Shown here piece after piece: positions 5,324 to 9,853 of a stretch of DNA of 9,853 nucleotides. Numbering within the stretch: the stretch's first letter is position 1; the number at the start of each line of letters is the position of its first letter. Below the pieces are notes generated by a model. The model had not been told where the DNA came from, searched no databases, and saw nothing but the letters and a program-made list of their open reading frames with translations. Where the stretch lies: contig DJGZ01000018.1 in the NCBI GenBank assembly GCA_002433025.1, positions 1 through 9,853 on the forward strand, in the 5' to 3' direction. The position numbers and the translations under genes are program-made. The DNA is from Bacteroidales bacterium UBA5833 (lineage in GTDB: Bacteria; Bacteroidota; Bacteroidia; Bacteroidales; Lentimicrobiaceae).

Positions 5324-8119
5324 ATGAAAGCATTATTACTTATTTTCCTGCTGGCCATAGGGATCAGTATCCAGGCCCAGGTTGCCGTCAATACCGATGG
5401 CGCAGCACCCGATAATTCGGCAATGCTGGATGTTAAAAGCACTACCAGGGGCCTTTTGGCGCCCAGGATGACCCTCGCCCAGCGGAATGCCATCGTATCA
5501 CCGGCCTCTGGCCTGATGATTTATCAGACAACCGATATCCCGGGATATTATTACAATTCCGGAACCCCTGCCGCACCGGCCTGGGCACTGGTAGGCAGCA
5601 ATGCCGGCCAATGGCTGAACAATGGAACGAGCATTTACTACAACCTTGGAAATGTTGGAATCGGAACAGCCAGCCCGCTTGAGCGACTGCATGTGGATGG
5701 ATTTATGCATCTGTCCAGCAGCGGTGGAGGCTATCCGTTTATTAACTTTAATAATACAGTTACCGGAGGAAACTCCGGATTAAAAATAATGGAGAATGGC
5801 GCAAGCAAGGCATGGATAGCTTATCGAGGAGATATTAATGCACTAACCCTCAATGCGGATAATTCAGGAGGGTGGAGCCCTGACATGATTGTTAAGTATG
5901 GCGGTAATGTGGGCTTAGGTACTCTGGAGCCTGCGTCCAGGTTGCATGTAATGAAAAACACCCCCGGCTACACCGCGGCCTTCGGTGTGCCCATCAGCCC
6001 ATGGACTTCAGGTACTAATGTTTCAGTCGGGAACGACGATGAAGATGCTGTGCTTTATGTTGGCCAGGCTCCCGGGCGTGAAGGATTTCTGATATGGCAA
6101 TACAATGCTGATCCCGCTTTAGGGTACTATAGCATCGGGACATACAATGGAAGCAATAATATGACTTTGCAGGAATATGGGGGCAATGTCGGCATCCGGA
6201 CAGCTTCACCAGCCGCCCTGTTTCATGTTGCAGAAGAAAGCCCCGGATACACGGGTTTGTTTGGATCGCCCATCAGTACCTGGAGTTCGAGTACAAACTT
6301 AAGCATAGGAGATCCTGACGGGCCATCTGTGCTATACATCGGGCAAAGTCCCGGTAATAAGGGATTCCTGTTCTGGCAGAATGCTGCTGATCCGGCAAAT
6401 GCCTATTACAATATAGGTACTTACAATGGAGCGAATCCTCTGGTACTCCAGGCTGCGGGTGGCAACGTCGGAGTTGGTGTCAGTGCTCCTGTTGCCCGTT
6501 TTCAGGTTGCAGAAAGCGGGTCAAGTTATACCGGACTTTTTGGTACGCCAATCAGCAGCTTTACTACAGGTACAAATCTATCCATTGGAGATGATAATGC
6601 AACTTCTTTGTTATATGTCGGACAAAGTACTTCCAACAAGGGATTTTTAATCTGGAATTATAATGCAACAGCGAGCAATGCATTTTTTGGTATAGGTACC
6701 TATTCGGGTAATAATCCATTGATTCTTCAGCAGGCCGGTGGCAATGTCGGAATCGGAACCACTGCTCCAAATAGCAGACTGGATGTAAGGTATAATGATT
6801 ATGGATACAGTCAATTAGGCTATAGTAATACTATTCCAAGCTTTTTTTATCACTATGAACTGGAAGCTGATGGTGACGGGCAAACCGCCATTTATGGTTA
6901 CCGGACCCGTTCGTTACAGAATGATGGGACGGGTTACGCCTATTATTCAAGTAACTCTGCCATAAGAGGGTACTCTTACTGGGGGGATGTCTATTCTTTT
7001 GGAACAACCGGATACAACTACAACGATTATACGCGCTGTGGCGGTGTTTTGGGAGCATACCAGGGCGGTGCCTATTGGGGCTCGCTCGGATATAAAAACA
7101 GCGGCAGCACCACCTATGGTGGATATTTCACCAGTTATACCAGTGGTGCAGGAAAATCTCCGGGTCAGGCTGATACCGGAATTGGAATAGGAGCCTGGGG
7201 AGACCTTATGGGGGCCGATATTCACGGTAAGGTTTATGGGCTGTATGCAGAAGGTGGTAACTATGCCATGTTCGCGAACGGCGATGTATATAAAAACAAG
7301 CTGGATGTGCATCTCCAGGATAACGGAACGGGTACCAATACTGTGCTGTACACCAATGTTTCAACCGATGTTACCGTTCAGACCAGCGGTGTGGCAACGC
7401 TTTCAAACGGAAGGGCAAACATAGCTTTCGACCCGTCATTTGCCGCAGCCGTATCTTCTGAATCACCGGTTATTGTGACTGTGACACCCATCGGCAATTC
7501 CAATGGAGTTTACCTTGCTGAAGTATCCGGCACCGGATTTAGTGTTGTGGAAAACAATACCGGTAAAAGTAATATAACAGTGAATTATATTGCCATCGGG
7601 AAACGGGCAGGTTATGAACATCCAGGCATTGCAGGTGAAGTAATTGATGCAGCTTATACAAGAAATATGGCCAGGGGATTGCACAACGATGCAAACACCC
7701 AGACAAGCGGGGAAGGCTTGTACTATGAGAATGGCCGGTTGATAGTAGGAGTTCATCCTTCGGTGATGACTGATCCGGATAAAGCTGCTGAAGAAACGAT
7801 TCTTCCGAAACCTTCAACAAGGCCTGTTAAGAGTGATAGAAATGAATACAATGCAGTTGGCATAGGGAATCCTGAACCGGTTCTGACCCGGGAGGCTGTT
7901 ACAGAAAAATCTTCTGTTGCCAGCCCGGCCGGTGGAACAGGCAAGCCGGCAGAAACTCAGTCAAAGGCCCCGGCTAAAGAGATTCCGGCAATCAATACCG
8001 CCGGCAGCGGCAGTGGCATGGCCGAACCTGTTCAGCCGCCAACTCCGGTAAGTGCTCCGGAGAAAGGGAGTGCATCTGAAAAGAGCGGTGACCTTTCACA
8101 ACCGGTACGGAATAAATAG
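5324..8119 (+). CDS. Large secreted fibre-like protein with three 93-residue repeats and a Pro/Ala/Lys-rich tail
   Basis: The protein has 931 residues from ATG 5324. The signal peptide is residues 1-18 (MKAL, Leu/Ile core, IQA|QVAVN). The shared module spans 19-91 and is textbook (GLLAPRMTLAQRNAI, GLMIYQTTD, GYYYNSGTPAAPAW). A first NVGIGTASPLERLHV motif (110-124) and a short domain precede three tandem repeats of exactly 93 residues (193-285, 286-378, 379-471). Each opens with GGNVG, and a fourth GGNVGIGTTAP (472 on) closes the array. Residues about 500-655 are Tyr/Gly-rich (YGYRTRS, GYAYYSS, GGVLGAYQGG). About 656-765 is a beta-type domain (SGVATLSNGRANIAFDPSFA, VTPIGNSNGVYLAE, ITVNYIAIGKR) of a kind found in bacterial fibre-like proteins. 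Residues about 815-931 are Pro/Ala/Ser/Lys/Glu-rich and probably disordered. The S74 intramolecular chaperone that often follows NVGIGT-x-x-P-x-x-RLHV repeats is absent, and no anchor or T9SS domain is seen. The role is inferred as extracellular or cell-surface structural protein. Confidence 0.92.
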   Translation: MKALLLIFLLAIGISIQAQVAVNTDGAAPDNSAMLDVKSTTRGLLAPRMTLAQRNAIVSPASGLMIYQTTDIPGYYYNSGTPAAPAWALVGSNAGQWLNNGTSIYYNLGNVGIGTASPLERLHVDGFMHLSSSGGGYPFINFNNTVTGGNSGLKIMENGASKAWIAYRGDINALTLNADNSGGWSPDMIVKYGGNVGLGTLEPASRLHVMKNTPGYTAAFGVPISPWTSGTNVSVGNDDEDAVLYVGQAPGREGFLIWQYNADPALGYYSIGTYNGSNNMTLQEYGGNVGIRTASPAALFHVAEESPGYTGLFGSPISTWSSSTNLSIGDPDGPSVLYIGQSPGNKGFLFWQNAADPANAYYNIGTYNGANPLVLQAAGGNVGVGVSAPVARFQVAESGSSYTGLFGTPISSFTTGTNLSIGDDNATSLLYVGQSTSNKGFLIWNYNATASNAFFGIGTYSGNNPLILQQAGGNVGIGTTAPNSRLDVRYNDYGYSQLGYSNTIPSFFYHYELEADGDGQTAIYGYRTRSLQNDGTGYAYYSSNSAIRGYSYWGDVYSFGTTGYNYNDYTRCGGVLGAYQGGAYWGSLGYKNSGSTTYGGYFTSYTSGAGKSPGQADTGIGIGAWGDLMGADIHGKVYGLYAEGGNYAMFANGDVYKNKLDVHLQDNGTGTNTVLYTNVSTDVTVQTSGVATLSNGRANIAFDPSFAAAVSSESPVIVTVTPIGNSNGVYLAEVSGTGFSVVENNTGKSNITVNYIAIGKRAGYEHPGIAGEVIDAAYTRNMARGLHNDANTQTSGEGLYYENGRLIVGVHPSVMTDPDKAAEETILPKPSTRPVKSDRNEYNAVGIGNPEPVLTREAVTEKSSVASPAGGTGKPAETQSKAPAKEIPAINTAGSGSGMAEPVQPPTPVSAPEKGSASEKSGDLSQPVRNK
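5900..6736 (+). repeat. Three tandem coding repeats of exactly 279 bases (93 codons)
   Basis: Copies are 5900-6178, 6179-6457 and 6458-6736. The shared pattern is GGNVG-(I/V/L), then a P-x-x-R/L-x-x-V phrase, GYT-x-LFG-x-PIS, TN-(L/V)-S-(I/V)-G, LY-(V/I)-GQ, a GFL-x-W phrase and IGTY-x-G-x-N. A partial fourth copy starts at 6737. The copies differ at many positions, including charged and silent sites, so the duplication is old, yet no length change has accumulated. Confidence 0.9.
7766..8116 (+). other. Coding segment for a low-complexity Pro/Ala/Ser/Lys tail
   Basis: The last 117 codons of the large gene leave the beta-rich pattern and become rich in Pro, Ala, Ser, Lys, Glu and Gly (for example PKPSTRPVK, PVQPPTPVSAPEKG). 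No hydrophobic segment, lipobox, LPXTG or folded-domain motif is visible. A disordered spacer, a peptidoglycan-associated segment, or a coupling tail to an unseen partner are all possible. Confidence 0.6.
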
Positions 8120-8153
8120 CCGGCTGGCTTAACAAGGCAGAAATAGTTGCCCT

Positions 8154-8209
8154 GATTCAATAAACGGGATTCATTCAGCATAAACAGAGAATAGAAGCCA
8201 TATTGAATC
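8154..8209. repeat. 9-base perfect inverted repeat with 38-base spacer
   Basis: GATTCAATA (8154-8162) and TATTGAATC (8201-8209) are exact reverse complements. They lie between the stop of the large gene and its terminator. In the transcript they could close a stem-loop in the 3' untranslated region just before the terminator hairpin, perhaps as a stability element. No T-run follows. Confidence 0.4.
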
Positions 8210-8234
8210 CTGAAGAAAGATCATACGATTTGAC

Positions 8235-8284
8235 CGCTATCCGCCATTCAGGTATCTGCCTGTAGGCGGATAGCGCTTTTTATT
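8235..8284 (+). terminator. Intrinsic terminator of the large secreted gene
   Basis: CGCTATCCGCC (8235-8245) and GGCGGATAGCG (8265-8275) form a perfect 11-pair, mostly G-C stem. The 19-base loop can itself pair CAGG (8249-8252) with CCTG (8259-8262). CTTTTTATT follows at once on the plus strand. On the minus strand no T-run follows, so it acts for plus-strand transcription. It lies 116 bases after the stop at 8119. Confidence 0.78.
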
Positions 8285-8800
8285 GGAAACGAGACCATCC
8301 CGGCTAAGGCCTTGAGGGTGGTTTTATATCCAACACAGCCGGATAAGCTTCCTGGGTCATACAGCCTGTTAGTAGATTGAATGAAGCCGGAGCACTATAA
8401 TATCAGGTATTTTCAATAATTATCCATCCTTCGCGCCGGAGCTGAAGCCGGCGTTGACAATCCCTGCAAATGCTGTTGCTGCAATCGTAAATGAAAACAA
8501 CCTCCAGGAATCACGGAACACTGCCATTTCGGAATTTCAGTTTTCCCTGTTCTTTTCCATGATGAAACATTTTATTATCAATGTCCTGGAGTTATGAGTC
8601 ATGCATTTTTATGCATTATGTGGATTCGCTAAGAGAATGATAACCATTGGATAAAGAAAAAGAATAATCCAATCGAAAGAGTGGGGACTCCTTCCAGACA
8701 CCTGGTGTCGACAGGTAAATTAATACCGGCTAATGAATTCCTCCAGGCTTTAAGTTGGGAGATTCGAAAAATACGGGGATGGAGTATTTTTTAAATCTAA

Positions 8801-8823
8801 AAATTATGCTATCATGATAATTT
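8801..8823. repeat. AT-rich inverted repeat, possible operator
   Basis: AAATTAT (8801-8807) and ATAATTT (8817-8823) flank GCTATCATG. The arms are perfect over 7 bases with a 9-base spacer, dimensions usual for a dimeric regulator site. It lies 23 bases upstream of the small ORF at 8847. Chance in AT-rich DNA is the main alternative. Confidence 0.3.
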
Positions 8824-8846
8824 AATGCCCTGTTTAACCGATCAGT

Positions 8847-8990
8847 ATGAAGTACCTTACCTATTGCCTGCCTAATCTTATGGCAAATTTGAAAACAAGT
8901 TATATTGTTTCTGCCAACGTCAACCATGAGTATAGAAGTGATAAAAATGCCGGGTACCGGTATTTACTGACGAGAGATATGGCAATTTAA
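8847..8990 (+). CDS. Doubtful small ORF, 47 codons
   Basis: ATG 8847 to TAA 8990 encodes a 47-residue peptide beginning MKYLTYCLPNLMANLK and ending LLTRDMAI. I do not recognise it. It has no signal peptide, membrane segment or metal motif; a single Cys lies at position 7. It follows an AT-rich inverted repeat and precedes the FHA gene by 157 bases. Length and position are compatible with a small gene, but an ORF this short is expected by chance in such a gap. Confidence 0.15.
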   Translation: MKYLTYCLPNLMANLKTSYIVSANVNHEYRSDKNAGYRYLLTRDMAI

Positions 8991-9003
8991 AAAATATTCT
9001 ATA

Positions 9004-9031
9004 TTTGTTTAATTCAAAGGGATATATATTG
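9004..9031 (+). promoter_or_regulatory. Weak candidate promoter before the FHA gene
   Basis: TTTG at 9004-9007, then 17 bases, then TATATTG at 9025-9031. The -7 box is one T short of TANNTTTG and the spacing is shorter than typical. The leader would be about 110 bases and would contain a TTTAC/GTAAA inverted repeat (9094-9098 and 9105-9109). Confidence 0.2.
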
Positions 9032-9147
9032 AAATCCACATGTTTTGCAAGCGCAACCATGTATTTGAATGGCTTTCAGTCTGTGAGTTTTCCTTTACGG
9101 GCGGGTAAAATTGGTAAGATTACTTATAAAATCAAAACTGTTTGCAG

Positions 9148-9804
9148 ATGAAAATTCAGGTATTTGTCGGCAGGGATTCAAAAAACGATATTGTAGTTGA
9201 CCAGCCTGCGGTTAGCAAAACACACGCGAAGATAACCTTTGTAGATAAGGACAAAATTCAGATTGAGGATGTCGGATCTACCAACGGTACTTTCGTGAAT
9301 GGTGAAAAGATTTTAAAAAAGATTATCATGCCTTCAGACCGGGTGACACTCGGTTCCTACCCTTTGAATACGGAAACGTTGTTTAAGTCCATTAATAAAA
9401 AGGTTAATGAGAAGAGGACAGACTTTACTCATGAGTTTTCAATGCTCCGGCTTCATTATGAGAGTTATGAAAATAAAGTAGATCTGCTGCAAAAGGGAGT
9501 TCAAACCAAACCAATGTACATCAAGGCCGGCATTACCCTTGCTGCCATGGCTTTTTCCTATTTCATCATCAATGATCCCAATTTCAAGTACCCCGTGATG
9601 ACGGTGGCAGGAATTATCGGAGGGTTTCTTTCGTTGAACAATAAGGCAAATGCCCGGATGAAAGATGAGGTGGATCGCCTGAGTGTGGAATTGCAACGCG
9701 AGTACAGATGTCCGAAATGCGGTTATTCGCTGATGGGAAAACGCTGGAATTACTGGGCAGGGCTGGGTGCCTGCCCTCAGTGCAATGCCAAATGGGTGGA
9801 ATAG
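9148..9804 (+). CDS. FHA domain protein with two membrane segments and C-terminal zinc ribbon
   Basis: The protein has 218 residues from ATG 9148; an in-frame TTG at 9142 adds two residues and is less likely. Residues 1-80 form a forkhead-associated (FHA) domain with G8-R9, S23-K-T-H26, STNGT (44-48) and N51-G52. These are the residues that normally hold phosphothreonine, so binding should be intact. A charged linker (about 82-118) leads to two hydrophobic segments (about 123-141 and 148-164), a likely membrane hairpin that leaves both ends in the cytoplasm. A short basic/acidic stretch follows, then a four-cysteine zinc ribbon: C188-P-K-C191 and C209-P-Q-C212. FHA proteins read Ser/Thr-kinase signals; no kinase or phosphatase is in the window. 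The gene sits after a terminator and a 1-kb gap, so it likely belongs to a unit continuing past the window edge. Domain calls are firm; the pathway is unknown. Confidence 0.92.
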   Translation: MKIQVFVGRDSKNDIVVDQPAVSKTHAKITFVDKDKIQIEDVGSTNGTFVNGEKILKKIIMPSDRVTLGSYPLNTETLFKSINKKVNEKRTDFTHEFSMLRLHYESYENKVDLLQKGVQTKPMYIKAGITLAAMAFSYFIINDPNFKYPVMTVAGIIGGFLSLNNKANARMKDEVDRLSVELQREYRCPKCGYSLMGKRWNYWAGLGACPQCNAKWVE

Positions 9805-9835
9805 CAGGAATAATACCATTAGTAGTTATATCAAT

Positions 9836-9853
9836 ATGAACCAGGAGCAATTT
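9836..9853 (+). CDS. Possible start of a further gene (truncated by window edge)
   Basis: An ATG at 9836 opens a frame reading MNQEQF to the end of the window, 31 bases after the FHA gene's stop, with an A/T-rich upstream stretch like the other starts here. Six codons cannot identify a product. If real, it would be cotranscribed with the FHA gene and would be the best clue to that gene's pathway. Confidence 0.35.

Larger units (their letters stand above)
8120..9147. other. 1028-base gap, gene-poor
   Basis: Beyond the terminator at 8235-8284 no convincing gene was found. The gap holds several small inverted repeats: 8154-8209, 8434-8453 (CGCCGG arms, 8-base loop), 8601-8616 (ATGCAT-TTTT-ATGCAT), 8700-8716 (ACCTG/CAGGT), 8801-8823 and 9094-9109. 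It also holds one doubtful 47-codon ORF at 8847-8990. The region from about 8780 on is AT-rich. No tRNA-like fold was recognised. It separates the secreted-protein cluster from the FHA gene. Confidence 0.5.

Noticed and set aside
232..8119. Interpretation as a prophage tail-fibre region
   Set aside because: The proteins have Sec signal peptides and a Bacteroidota secreted-protein module, and there are no phage structural, lysis, integrase or regulatory genes nearby. Fibre-like motifs alone are not phage evidence.
8690..8790. Possible tRNA-like arm pattern (GATTCGAAA near 8761, ACCTG/CAGGT hairpin)
   Set aside because: No acceptor stem, anticodon arm or consistent cloverleaf could be drawn around it.

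Overview
The window looks like a chromosomal segment of a free-living or marine/environmental Bacteroidota, probably Bacteroidia-like. This rests on four points: the secreted-protein N-terminal module repeated here (QVAINTDGSAPDNSAMLDV, then a G-LLIPRMT-AQRNAI-SPA-GLLVFQTD-type stretch and a GFYYN-GTP-W motif) is typical of that phylum; a FISUMP domain is present; A-rich upstream regions replace Shine-Dalgarno sites at every start; and there are promoter-like TTG-N20-TANNTTTN elements. No tRNA, rRNA, CRISPR, transposase or phage structural gene was seen.

Layout. A short leader with a plausible promoter (1-231) precedes three same-strand genes (232-1851, 1929-2966, 2993-4567) separated by 77 and 26 bases, probably one transcription unit. 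A 756-base gap without a convincing gene (4568-5323) holds a hairpin, a promoter-like element and a 12-base direct repeat. It leads to a fourth, much larger gene of the same family (5324-8119), which ends in a good intrinsic terminator at 8235-8284. A further gene-poor kilobase (8120-9147) holds several small inverted repeats and one doubtful 47-codon ORF. Last comes an unrelated cytoplasmic/membrane protein, FHA domain - two membrane segments - zinc ribbon (9148-9804), and possibly the first six codons of another gene (9836-9853).

Biology. The four large proteins are variations on one plan. Each has a signal peptidase I signal ending A|Q and the same module of about 70 residues. Each then carries a different payload: two blocks of 17-residue YadA-head-like coils (gene 1), a tail-fibre-like linker plus FISUMP domain (gene 2), fourteen exact 16-residue coils (gene 3), or three exact 93-residue repeats, a Tyr/Gly-rich region, a beta-type domain and a disordered Pro/Ala/Lys tail (gene 4). 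They are most simply read as extracellular fibre- or adhesin-like proteins. None has a recognisable membrane anchor, T9SS C-terminal sorting domain or autotransporter barrel, so how they reach and stay on the surface is open. The start of the module is conserved at the DNA level as well, including silent sites, which points to recent duplication or gene conversion. The FHA gene has its own gap and terminator upstream and is probably functionally separate.
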